Shown: one piece after another, positions 1-12,200 of the stretch
Layout of the letters: each line of letters starts with the position of its first letter
Numbering within the stretch: position 1 is the first letter of the stretch
DNA from: Antedon mediterranea
Lineage: Eukaryota > Echinodermata > Crinoidea > Comatulida > Antedonidae
Assembly: GCF_964355755.1 (NCBI RefSeq)
Contig: NC_092675.1
Span: 21,406,912-21,466,911, forward strand
Length of the DNA: 60,000 bases
Direction of reading: 5' to 3'
Notes under the pieces: generated by a model
What the model was told of the DNA's origin: nothing
Database searches by the model: none
The model's input: only the letters and a program-made list of their open reading frames with translations
Translations under genes and position numbers: made by a program

Positions 1-487
1 CTAGGCTATATATACAAGCCCAGGCCTAGCTAGGTTTTATAATTATATAAAATTAAAAAATAAAATGATTAAAATTGTATTGCCAATGCATTCCAAACTA
101 TTGTTTATAAACAATCAAACTCATCTAATAAATGACAATGCAAAATAATGAAACCAGCTCCATGATGAAACTAAAAAATCGAAGGGATGGGCTAGGCCTG
201 GCCTAGCTGGCTACTATTATGAATGAGCGAGCGTAAAGAAGAGCATGCCGTGGCTGCATGATGAACACACTCTAGGCTGGGCCTAGGCCTACATCCAGCA
301 GGCGGCTTATTTAGTGTTTCTTGTGTCAGGTCCAAGAAAAGAAAAAGTCCACATTCACCAGTTTATAGCCTATAATATGCATACTGAAATATAATAAATA
401 ATAATACCCACATAACAAGTTTCTTACCCTTTTCTAAACGTCAATTTAGCTGCTTTATGATAGATAGGCCTAACTTAACTTAACTAC
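1..487. other. Upstream non-coding DNA, no gene seen
   Basis: AT-rich sequence with several clustered GGCC-containing palindromes (AGGCCT/CTAGG motifs near 22-35, 190-210 and 275-292). I see no open frame with protein-like content and no tRNA or rRNA. The TAGGCCTA octamer occurs at 284-291 and 465-472. Confidence 0.5.
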
Positions 488-1329
488 TAGCAAAGAATAT
501 ATATAACAAGAATGAGTATTCCGCGATTTTTGCATGAGAAATTTGTAACAGAGAGCTCCAGAGAGTGATGCCCGCCCTCATAAGGGCGGATGTATACATA
601 CTAAATAAGACTTGATTTAATAGATATTATACATGTCACATTAAATAGAATTATGATAATATATTTCGCAATTGTAAACTATTTTATAATACATATTTAT
701 TAACAAACTAGTGTACATTCACTTTTACAGACAGTTATTTACTAACATGCTAAATTAGTTCACAAAAAAGGCCTAACACAGCAACACCAAAATCAACAAA
801 TCGTTACTCAGCACGGCCTATTCTTTACCATTGCCGCGTACTACTCTACGCCCGGTAAATTAAGTATTGTTTTTATGATATAAATTAGTATAAAATACAT
901 GTTATTTATAGGATAAAATGTTAAATGTCATTAACATTTATTGTTTTACCAGAAACAAGTTAAATATAGGAATATTATTAAACTATCCTTCGTGAAATCG
1001 CGTAATCACCAACACGCACGGTCACGCTATCGTAGCGCCCGGTTGATAAAGCGAACTGTTTATACGGCAGTTTTTACTAAATAAATTGCATAAAACGAAC
1101 AATTAAATATCCAAATAGCATTTAACATGATGTTGGCATGTAGTTGATAACATTTTTTATCATGAAAATACTACCGGTGGTCTAGCCTTTGATTATTGAA
1201 ACCGTCACAAAAAGTTGTATACATCCCAGATACATCCACACTTATGGCGGCGCCCTACCACATGGACAATATTACTGTTACAGGGAAAATCGCGGATTAC
1301 TCATTCTTGTTATATATATTCTTTGCTAC
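488..1329. mobile_element. Inverted-repeat (foldback-like) element
   Basis: Positions 488-530 are the reverse complement of 1286-1329 with about one mismatch; both carry CAAAGAATATATATAACAAG. The similarity continues inward less perfectly, with GTATACATCC at 1216-1225 matching the complement of 588-597, so the arms are roughly 110 bp. A small hairpin, CCGCCCT-CATA-AGGGCGG, lies at 572-589. The roughly 620 bp between the arms has no convincing ORF. I infer a non-autonomous DNA transposon. No clear target duplication was found, so the superfamily is unassigned. Confidence 0.5.
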
Positions 1330-1399
1330 TAGACAGACGACGTATTAAAAACAGAGAGAGATGGTGTTTTTTGACGTTCACTTGTCATGCAAAAGCGCC

Positions 1400-1429
1400 C
1401 TCTCTAAAAAGTTATAACTTTTTAGAGAG
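1400..1429. repeat. Perfect 30-bp palindrome
   Basis: The half-site CTCTCTAAAAAGTTA is followed immediately by its exact reverse complement, with no spacer. It lies 70 bp outside the right arm of the inverted-repeat element at 488-1329. It could be a transposon relic or a cruciform-prone site. No function is claimed. Confidence 0.7.
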
Positions 1430-1659
1430 TTAAATTCTTAAAACAAAAGAACTATAGGCCTACGAAACAACAATTTAACACTAAAAGTGATACATGTAAC
1501 ATTAACAATAAATAAATATAACAATCAATCAATATTGAAATATGGAATAGAAAATCCCTGGGAAAATTATGTATAAATTTAAAATAAATATATAAATAAT
1601 CATGTTAGAAAAACACTATCCCTTTGTGATGATGAACAACTCCAAAATGTAAATAGGAA

Positions 1660-1822
1660 ATGCTTTTTTTTGTTGTGTTTATTGTTTTATGTTTTTTATT
1701 TAAAAGGGTCCTGCGAAAACAGAAGTGTAAACTTCTCTATGCAGGATCCTTGCCATCATTTATGCTATGAAATTATATTTATAAACGATGAGTAAATAAA
1801 TATGAATTGAATTGAATTGAAA
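1660..1822 (+). mobile_element. 5'-truncated LINE 3' end (candidate)
   Basis: A stem-loop at 1707-1749 pairs GGTCCTGC with GCAGGATCC and, inside it, AGAAG with CTTCT. It is followed by AT-rich sequence, AAATAAATA, and a short tandem tail of TGAAT/ATTGA units at 1801-1820. A conserved 3' hairpin followed by a short tandem tail is typical of CR1/L2-type LINEs and SINEs that borrow their tails. No coding part is left. The left border is approximate. Confidence 0.45.
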
Positions 1823-1834
1823 ATAAAATAAAAT

Positions 1835-2160
1835 AATATGCAATGACAATCAAAATGACCGTATCGGAACGACAAATAAACGGAATGAGCATAAAAAAGG
1901 ACTATGAAACGAATCAGGGACTATGGAACGGCAAATCAAAAAGAAAATTATGAATGTATGGAATGACAATCAATTGACTATTTGGAATATAGAAATAGAA
2001 TATCATATGTAAAATGCTAAGGAAATGGAATATATTGAATGACATTGGAATGGACTATGGAATGACAATCAATATGGATTGACAATCAAATGAACTATGG
2101 AGTGACAAATAAACGAGCTATGACAAGCAAATGGATTCATTGAGTGACAATCAAATTGCG
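1835..2160 (+). repeat. Degenerate minisatellite (GGACTATGGAATGACAATCA-like)
   Basis: Variants of 'actatgga(a/g)tgacaa(t/a)(c/a)aa' recur irregularly between about 1835 and 2160, for example around 1890-1945, 1955-1990, 2050-2075, 2080-2115 and 2140-2155. Unit spacing is uneven, as in an old decayed tandem array. No protein-coding signal. Confidence 0.5.
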
Positions 2161-2800
2161 TGCATTGTGCTATGGAAAAAGAATGCACATTTAACATTTC
2201 GTTTTCAAATAATAGAAATACTGGTAAAACATGAATATTATTACGGTGACATTTTAATTCAAAGTCACTAGCACAAATTTGATCACTTTCTAATTATTCA
2301 TTATATAAATATGAACGAAAAGGATCATAAATTATTATAATTACTATAAATGTACCGATATTGTAACAATACACCTGTTTACATCGTAAGACAATGTGGC
2401 TGTCCATTTACAGATCGCCTGGTGGATGTGTACTGTGTCCAAACAGTTTATTTTTTATCAGATGGACAAGCAAGACAATTCACGCCTCGATATACTTGAG
2501 AAAATGTTCCGTAGACCAAAGGTGTTTAATTATTTTTTTTTTAAACATATTGAATTAATCGATCATCATATTAAAAAATAATATGCCTATCTGTAGGCCT
2601 ATAGAAGGTTGTCGTCACGCGAGAGTGACGCGTTTCTTCCCACGATGAAAATTACGAACCCATAAATAAATAGAATACACTTAACATAAGTATCTATCTA
2701 GCCTACTACTCTCGTAAACATTGGACTTTAATACTTCCAACTATCCGTTTATTGGATTCAATAACTAAGAAATTAATTATCATCACATTATAGTTTCTCC
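2161..2800. other. Upstream region of CPE-like gene, nothing recognised
   Basis: No convincing ORF, RNA gene or repeat. A TAGGCCTA octamer lies at about 2594. A short A-rich open frame at 2396-2581 has no recognisable domain and is taken as chance. Confidence 0.4.
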
Positions 2801-2808
2801 TGACGTCA
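2801..2808. promoter_or_regulatory. Full palindromic CRE (TGACGTCA)
   Basis: An exact TGACGTCA octamer lies 258 bp upstream of the CPE-like start codon. This is the CREB/ATF consensus. A regulatory role is inferred only from its position; a chance match is possible. Confidence 0.35.
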
Positions 2809-2929
2809 TTAAATAAAATGCACCCATTGGATAATGGAACAGTCTGAATACTAAGCACACCTTTGAGTGGAGAACTAAAGAAAATCGTTGAGATGAGAAT
2901 TACCGGCGCATAGAAAATAAAGGACATTA

Positions 2930-3065
2930 GAAATTACCGACGGAACATCAACCGACGTATCGCATATAACGCTCACACACACAGCTACATTTTAAGCAAG
3001 AATTATCAAAAGAAATTGCAAAAGAAATAATATTCGGAAAATCCGAAAAGCGTTTGTGGGGAGAT
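2930..3065 (+). promoter_or_regulatory. Probable core promoter / 5' UTR of CPE-like gene
   Basis: The stretch before the start codon contains GCATATAACG near 2960, a weak TATA-like box, followed by a CA-rich stretch (CTCACACACACAG) that could contain an initiator. No ATG occurs between there and 3066, so the annotated start would be the first AUG of such a transcript. The transcription start itself cannot be fixed from the sequence. Confidence 0.3.
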
Positions 3066-3297
3066 ATGAAATTGGTGGTTTTATTTCTAGTGGCATTATT
3101 AACTGTTTATGTTGACAGTTTCCCAGACGATGACTACACATGGACCCATCATGATGCTGAAGCTCTGAAAAGAGTGCTGGATGAAACTGCCAGAGAATGT
3201 CCAGATATCACCAGAGTGTACAGTCCAGGAAAAAGTGTGAAAAATGTTGATTTGTGGACCATTGAAATTACAGACAACCCAGGAGTGCATGAACCAG
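3066..3297 (+). CDS. CPE-like: CPE-like exon 1 (signal peptide, N-terminus)
   Basis: Starts at ATG 3066; the upstream in-frame TTG at 3054 is not needed. Encodes residues 1-77 plus one base of codon 78. The hydrophobic core [14 protein letters not shown] is followed by a likely cleavage after VDS. The sequence [11 protein letters not shown] starts the mature enzyme. Donor AG|GTACAA, phase 1. Confidence 0.9.
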
Positions 3298-6200
3298 GTA
3301 CAATTATTTAAATTATTTATATTAAGTTTAGATGTTTGTTAAATTATATTATATTGTGCGAGTTTATTATTTCTTTGCATACCTGGCATAATGAACCAAC
3401 ATTGTTTGTCTACAGATTTTTTTTTGTTTATTCTAAACCGTAATTATATTTACAACTACTTCACTTTATATAGGGTCTATATAAAAAAATATAATGTAAT
3501 GTAACAGTCGCTTTTTTTGTATCATCAACTACAGCATAATAAGTTGGTATTATAATATGCCATATGCGTTTACGTATCCATTGTGGTAAAATATGTATGC
3601 ATTGTGGGACAGTCCTCATTTGCATATGCCAGATGTTTTACTTCATTTTTTATTGTGTATTAGAAAAAGAAAAATAATGAAGAAAACAGGTTGGTATGTT
3701 GGATATCTGAAAACAATGTAAAACATGATAACTTAACAATGGATACACTCTGGGTATACTTCCTGGATCGGTTCCATACCAACATTGTGTATTAGTTGGC
3801 CATAGGGGGTCAGTCTAATTACCGAAAACAACCGAAAACAACCGAAAATAACCGAAAACAACCGAAAACAACCACAAACAACCGAAAACAACCGAAAACA
3901 AACCGAAAACAAACCGAAAAAAAAATTTAAAAAATCTAAATACCGAAAACAAATTTTGTATAATATTTTTTTAATGTCGCCCTCTATTGATGGGTGTTTC
4001 TAAAGCTAAGACCATACAGAGGCGCAAAAGTCATGGAAGACCCTAAGAAATGGTAGTGTGCACAAAATACAACTCAAAATCGTACAAATTCAATGAAATA
4101 GATTACATTTACTTACAAAATATATAAACCCATTTCGTTTTTAGTCTTTTCAAAAACAAAGCATGATTTTATCTAACTTTGCGTTTTTTCGTCCCCGGTT
4201 TTCGTCACTTATTAAGTGAATACTGAAGCGATTAAGGATAAAAACGTTATTTACTCGACTACAGTAATTTTACTGAATAGATTTTATTGTGAATCCTTTA
4301 GAGTGAGCTTGTTTTAAGTATACTTTATAGTCCCTAGTATCTTTGTATAATTATCTTTGAAAATCTATAATTAAATCGATCATGCTTAACCATAGTCAAT
4401 TTACTTTCTATACTATGGATTAACATATTCACAATTTTATTTTTATTTTATTTTATTCAATCAAAACCAACAGCGATAAATACCGCCACTAACAGGTTTG
4501 AAACATAAAACAATACAACATTAAAAACGGATAACAAATTATTGTAAGGAGTAATGCGCTGGTTTCTGGATCAAAAATCGAAAGACTAAAATTAAAATAT
4601 TTTTATAGATTCTGTAAGTAAATGCGATGTTATCATTGATTGATTGCATGATTTTTAGTTGTATTTATTTTGTGCACACTACCATCGTAGGGTCTTCCTT
4701 GGCTTTTGCGCGCGCGGTTTTGTCTCTGTTATGGTCTTAGATTTAGAAACACCCATCAATAGAGGACAACATTTAAAAAATATTATACAAATTTGTTTTC
4801 GGTATTTAGATTATTTTATTTTGTTTTCGGTTTGTTTTCGGTTGTTTATGGTTGTTTTCGGTTGTTTGTGGTTGTTTTCGGTTGTTTAGGGTTGTTTTCG
4901 GTTATTTTCGGTTGTTTTCGGTTGTTTTCGGTAATTAGACTGACCGGCCATAGGTCATTTCGACAGGTTGACAAGTCACTTCATATTGCAAATAATTGCA
5001 TTGTTTCATTCAAGTCTATTGTCTAAAGCTGATTTTCCACTTTCAGTCTTTTTTTCGTTTGTTAAATGGGTGAATATTAGGGCTATTTTTTGTTTGCGTC
5101 ATTAAAAAATAGTTTTTCGCAATTGAGAACAGAATTGGTTAGAGTTTTAAAACTATATTTAACATTTTCAGTGTCCAGAAGAGGAAATATTTTTCAGTGT
5201 TCGGAATTTGTTTTGTCAGGAATCAATTTATATAAAAAAAAAAAAACTATGTACACCATTATAGTCAAATGATGCCTGTCAATCACTCATACATCTTACA
5301 TATTTAAAAAAATGTTTATTGGCAAAAAAATATTCTGTAAAATATGTTTTTAAAACCATATTTTTGGTGGATAAACACATGCAAGTTATATCAATATAAA
5401 AGCAGTTGAATAGATAAATGATCACATAATAAATTTTGATTTAGACTTAAAGCTCTGTCTACGCTATCAAACTTTATGTGACAAAAAAATGTGATGTGCA
5501 TATATGGACATAATGCGTCATAATACTATCATATTTGGGCATATCACTACCATATTTGGGCATATCACTACCATATTTGGGTACATCACATCACAGAGCT
5601 TTATAAGCAAACGTCAGTCAGACGCGTAGTCTTCACACAGCACAGTGGGGCGCCATCAATGTCAATTTTTTTGACTGTCAATAAAAGTGTCCTTTTTGCT
5701 TTGAGATACTGTAGTTGCCCCAAAGGTGTTAATCTGTGAAGATTGTGTGGTCAAAGAAAAATATTTTGGGTTAGTATTTACATTAGGATATGTTTTCAAA
5801 CCTGTCTTTACATTTGAAGGATGGCCGCAGTTGGAAGTTATCAAGATCAATTTAGACAAGAATTAGATAGAGTTATAACCAAGAACATAAATTTGTTTGC
5901 GGTTAGAATGAAATAGTTAGAATGTATGTCATACAAATGTTAATTTTTTGTGTGAACTTTGTACAACATACATTCTAAATTGAATGATGTTAAAATAGTC
6001 TGCTAAGTTGTCTTCATCGGCCACTTTTCCACCACAACATTTTAAGAAGCCTGGTACGGATTCATGTATAGTGTGAGCCCTTTTTTCACATTTGTTAACC
6101 AATGTTGAATCTCAATTACTAAATTCAACATTCCGCAAACTATTTGATGACCAAGTAAAAAGAAAGAAATGTCAGGGAATCCCACAGTCCTTACAGTACA

Positions 6201-9200
6201 GTATGTCCAGCTTTTGAATTCATGTATCATTGATCAATATTTGTCTTTCTCTTGTGTATTTTTAATAAATTAATAGGATGGGCTTTTGATTTGGACGACT
6301 GAAGTACAGTATGTCATATGTATTCACTGTACATGCAGGGATATTGGGACGCGTTTCCTCACTCCAACACAGACACATATTTGATGGTTTCTATGTCCAG
6401 GTGACATCGATTGACCTGACCTAGGCAGGGTTTCGGTCGCAAAATGAAAGCTCCCTATCTCACTTTAACCTAAATTATTTTGCTGTTTAAAAAGCATAAT
6501 ATGATACCAATTACACAACAAACACAGTTGGACTTTGAGCATAAACACAAACTGTATAGAAAATCATCTGAAGGATCTCGTACTGATAATGCCTAATATA
6601 TTTAATGGACCTTTTTTGAAATGCATAAACTATTCAATATGTTTCTGATGGAAATTTTAAGTGTTTTTTCTCTTTCTTTACATTAATTACAGAATCTCAT
6701 GGATTGCTTAAATTTCAAAATTAAAAAATTGTAGTTTAATACTGTTATTTTGTCACATTTGTGCATATGAACCTTGAAAATATCACAGTTACTCCACAGG
6801 GGTGGAAAACATCAAAATAAGCCGGCTCCTAATTGAGGTGACAATAGTGATAATTAGATAGGGAAGTGTGCTTAAGGGACCAACAACCCCTACTGGGACC
6901 AACCTTAATCATGACTTTTAAGAGTTACAGCGATTTTAATGATATATTAATATAGCCTTGTAGGGAAATTGAAAACTACCCTATAGGTACTACTAAGGTT
7001 AATAGTAATACATTTCATACAGTTTATAATTAGGAATTTGTCCATTGATAAAATATGTCCAGTCTAATTATTAATAATGAACTTAAAAATTCCATATTTT
7101 CTTTCCTCTCTACGTTCCCTTCCCCTAATACCTTTTTAAATTCGAAAATCTTTTTATTTATTAAATAAAATTGAACACTACAGTATAGTTAGTGTATTGT
7201 CACTACAAATAATAGTTTCTTTATAAGAATTGTTTAATTTAAAAGTGTGTTGGGCTTCTGATCAACAGTTACAACCAAATTTTATAGATTTGTTTAAATG
7301 TTAGCATATGGACACAACCAAGCCCACGCATTTAAGTGTTTATATATACCTCTACTAATAATGGTGGTATATTTTGGATCCATTCAAATTACAGTACAGT
7401 AGAATGCCATGCCAGGTTTTGATTGTATTGTATTTATGGTCCACTGGTCTTCTTTTGAAATCCTTACAAAGAAAGGATTTCTTACAAATTGATATGGTAA
7501 AAGGCCTCACTAGAATGTGCACAGACTCGGACATATCTGAGTTTTCTAGATCGAGAACACTGTATTGATTATACCTGTTGACTAGAGTCCAACCATTTTT
7601 GTTTAGAAACTACTACAGTACTACTAACCTCATTAGGCCTACACATTGATATATCTGATGGTTGAAACATTTGCAAAATAATGCATTCATTTATTTACTT
7701 AAATTTTAAAAACTGAAAATGGAAAATAACACAATCAATATTATTTCAACAGGTTTCTTTACCAGCAAATATTGATTATATGTAAAAACTAACCGCAAAG
7801 ATCAATGAATACAACAATATGAATACATAATAATATTCAGATTGGAACAGTTATTCAATGGCGTCATTTATAATTTACAGTTTATATGCTAATTATTTTC
7901 ATATTTTTCGTCATTTCTTCGAAGCGTATTACTTAACATAAGAATATGTGATCATAAGTAATGATCAAGTAACAGTAAGTGTCTGTCATATTATAAATTT
8001 TTGTCTAATATTACTTATCTTTTTAAAAAATGTACCGTAACCAATCATTTTTATTGTGTCATTATATACTTTATTTTATTTATTTAAAAAAAAAACCAAA
8101 AAACAACTGTTGATTGTTTTCAAAATATTACCATCATAATAATTAATACTTGAGGTCCAAAGATATAATAAACATATCCCCATCATTTACCATCTTCTTA
8201 CAAAAACTATCCCAGAATGACCTTACTTTTAGAGGTTAGCTTGTCCAATAAATCTGTATCAAGTATCCCTCTGATAATAATAAACAGTTGTACCACATTA
8301 CACCAAATTGTTATCAGTAAACAGTTTAATTGGACATAATCTGTGTTGTGATATATGGTGTTGGCAGATTAACCCATCAATCAATCAATCAATCAATTAC
8401 AAATAAAAGTAAAATTCTACATTGAGATCTCAGCACATTATTTTCATGTTTTATTCACAGATTTCCTACATGTTGTCTTCCATCTTGCAACAATATAGAA
8501 CACACATTTTCCTATTAGTACAGTTACTGTACAAATGAGTTAATAAATGCAAATATGGATTCAGTCATGTAATAGATATAAATACAGAAATAGAATTGTA
8601 GCTTTACTATATATGTATACTATACATGCTAATTATGTATTAAAAATTATAAGCCCACAATTCTATTTCTAATTATTGTCACAACAGACAAACAACACTA
8701 GATAGATAGATACATATTCATTTTTTTCCCAATTTTTTTATTTTGTGATAGGCCTAGGCCTTGGTAGTAGAAATTTGGTACATTGAGTGGACTATATTTA
8801 ACATGTGTCCTTTATAGACTCCTTTACTTTTACTAACCTACTACCTGTCTTCCATTTTTCAGCTTTTATTTGATGGTCAATTAGGTAATAGTTCATATTC
8901 ATAATCACTTTAACCCTGAATGTGTTCATTTCACATACATATCTACGAACAGTAGCTAATTAGGTGTTATCAGTGACATTACAGTATACAGATTGTCAGA
9001 TGAATGCCATTAAGATAAAAGCAACAAAAGCTATTTATAAATATCTTTAAAATCATATTGAGCCTTAAAATCAATAAATGAATAATCTCTAATTATGAAA
9101 ATCCATTGTTTTTTTAGTTGTTCTTCTGTTTTAGTGTTTCTTTTAGTAACTAAACATTAGTGAATAGCTGTTATTGCACCTGAATGTTATAATCATACAT

Positions 9201-12200
9201 ATTGTCTAATGTACTGTAGTTGTCAATTGAACAAAAAGAATATCTTTATACAGACGAATACTGGTTGCATACTCAATACATCTGAGAGGATCATGCGACG
9301 ATAATCTGCAATTATTTCTCAATTTTAGTAAAATATCTAAATCCTTTTATCTGTGCACAAGCTGGAAGCTGCTAACCCCAGTAAAACTTAAATCCCAAAG
9401 GATACAAAAATAATTATATAAATCCATGTTATGTTAGACTTACTTCCCCTAGCTCTTCCCATGGAAAACTAAACAATTAAGTAGGATATACAGTACCGGC
9501 ATAAGCTATAGCATTTAGTACTGTATGTTACATAAATGGAAATTGTTGCTACAGACAGTAGGCCTACTATCCTATCCTATCCAAGGAGACTCGGGCTGAA
9601 ATGGTAAAAAACTAATCTAAAGAATAATTTAAGAATTTGAAAATGAAGAAGCAAAAATAATAAAAAACAACAAAAAAAGACAAATTTAAAAAGACCGCCC
9701 ACCATCAATCGAGCTCTACCAATTGGACACTCTTCAGTGGGGACGTTAAGATGAAGTTCTGATGCTGACCTAATGTTATATCTTGCAATGTTTTTGTAGA
9801 AATTTAGGAAAGGGATGGGAGTGGAGGGCTCTAGCCAGATATTTGGACCCCTTAGATCCGCATGGTAGTGGTTTTCTGAAAAATCTAGTTTTCTGAATGC
9901 AATGTCATGCTTTTTGACATCGCCCTTTTTATAGTTATCATAAACCTAGTATAATGTCATTTTCCTGGTGATAACCCCTGTAAAAATGTTTAAATGTGCA
10001 TTATCTCACTTAAAAAATAACATATATCCATATTTTATGTGTCATTAAATATTATACATCAAATATCATCCAACTCTCATTTGTAGCCCTAGCCTTAGAA
10101 AGTAGAAATCACACTTTTAGATTCAGATTTACTGGTGATTGCTGCAAGTTCTCAAATTCTGTATGAAAATGTATATTTAATCGGAGTCTTCTGCTTTAAA
10201 CTCGGTTTTTATTTTAGATGCTTCAGCAAATTTGTGTATCTAATAATTGTAAAGGACAAAAAGGGAAAAATTCAATTCAATTTCTTTATTGCTGCAATTA
10301 ATGCCATCAAAGGCCAGTATCCGCTTAAACATACTACATCATACAAACATATACATATTTACATTTAAAATTATTGTTATCATTACAAATCAAAACAATT
10401 TACAATTCAAATACAATTGCAGAGTTTGTCATTTTCACTTTCATTCTATAGAGCAATAAGAAGTATTTAAACCAATAAATTTTAGTTAAGTTACTGTACC
10501 TGAGTATCATAAAACTTTGCCACAGTAGTCACCTATTACATAAACTTGTGTTCACGTTTTATATCATTGTTGATGTAAAGGAATCTAATACAGTACATAT
10601 TTCCTGTTTAAAATATAAACAAAAAATACCGAATAATGAGGTGCACATGTTTTAAATTTATATAACAATAAAGATTGTTTACATTGGAGGTACTTTACTG
10701 TCAGATATAAGAGTATAAGGATGTAAAATGATGCAATATGAATTCCTATACCTTGATTTATTATCGCCTTAAACTTTGAGTTCATATTAGGACATTACAT
10801 TTTTGTTTCATTGAACTGCCATCAAACCTTAAAAACTATGAAATGAGAAGTTAATTCCATTTCACTGAGGCAGCTACTGAAACTAATTACCCATGTGAAA
10901 ATCAACAGATTTGATCCAAAAGTCTAGGAATTAGTAGGCAATGTTTAACATAGAAAAAAATCATGGTCCAGTACAGTACTACAAACCAAGAGTCAGGCAA
11001 TGTTTCAAACATCACAGTCCCAATACGCTAGCAATTCAATTGCATTAGCAATTCAATACCAATGCCAATGAAATTATTCATATCATAGAAATTACAGATA
11101 TACTGTACTCGAAAATATCTGACATCCAATTTCAAATTTATTTTCTGAATGTAGTAAAACATATTATCTTCTAAATGGCAAGCTACGTTATATGCAAGTT
11201 TTATTCAGGAATTGATGTAATGTATTACTTTAATAAGAAAACTGTCATTGAAAAAAAAAAAAATCAGTATACATGTTTTCACCATTATGCCACCACAAGA
11301 ATCAAAGTGGTAAGAGGTAGCAATCCTCTGTGCAGGCCAGGCAATATGTTATCAGATTGAAACTTTACCAACCACTGGTGGCTAGCCCTGCTATGTATGA
11401 TAGTAGGATAGTAGCTTACATCATGGAGGAAAAAAATAATGATAACATATACAGTAGTGGTGAAACATATGTGCACAAAGATACCATCATACTGTGCTTT
11501 TTAGCTGAAATACCTGTACAGTATCATGGGGATACAACTGTAGAAATAATCTCTAAATTCCTTTTCCAGAAGAAACTGTTAATAATAAAAAGACATAATA
11601 CTGAAGTTAGAAAATTACATTATGTTATAATGCAGAAATCATATCAGGTATCATTCAATATAGCATTTTGAGCTATATAAATACAAGACAAGGTATCGTC
11701 TTGCTGGCATGCCCTGTCTCAAATTAAAGACAACTCCACACTTATATTATCACCACTGAGATGTACAGCCAGTTGATAAATTGGTCGGTGGGTATTTTGA
11801 TAGCCAATGGTCTGATCAATTAGAGAATATGTCGCAACGATGATGTTTTAACATCCCAACGCCAAAGGCCCTTTCACAGCTTCTAACAAATTAGATAAAT
11901 CGTACGTGTGGTGACTCACATTAGCTTTGTGTCAGCCCTACTTAGTTGGCCTTAAAGTTTGCGTTCTTGGTTTTTGCTGTTGCACGTTTGCTGTTAAACA
12001 TTATATCAATACAGTAGTTAGTAAAACAATTTTCAAGAATAAAGAAATTAATACATTTGTCAATTAGTATTTCCATTTAACATTTTTGTTCAGAGATTAC
12101 CCGGTTTGTGGTTGCGCATGATCATTCTATTGAAAACAATTCTAATTTTTAAAATTGGCAGACTATTGCTTCCAAAAATAACAAACACTATCTCCTTAGA

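Noticed and set aside
3054-3065. Upstream in-frame start for the CPE-like protein
   Set aside because: The codon at 3054 is TTG; the ATG at 3066 gives a clean signal peptide.
11330-11671. 113-codon plus-strand open frame in CPE-like intron 1
   Set aside because: The first codon is not ATG (it reads TTG/GTG-like); no similarity recognised and overlapping frames are equally open.
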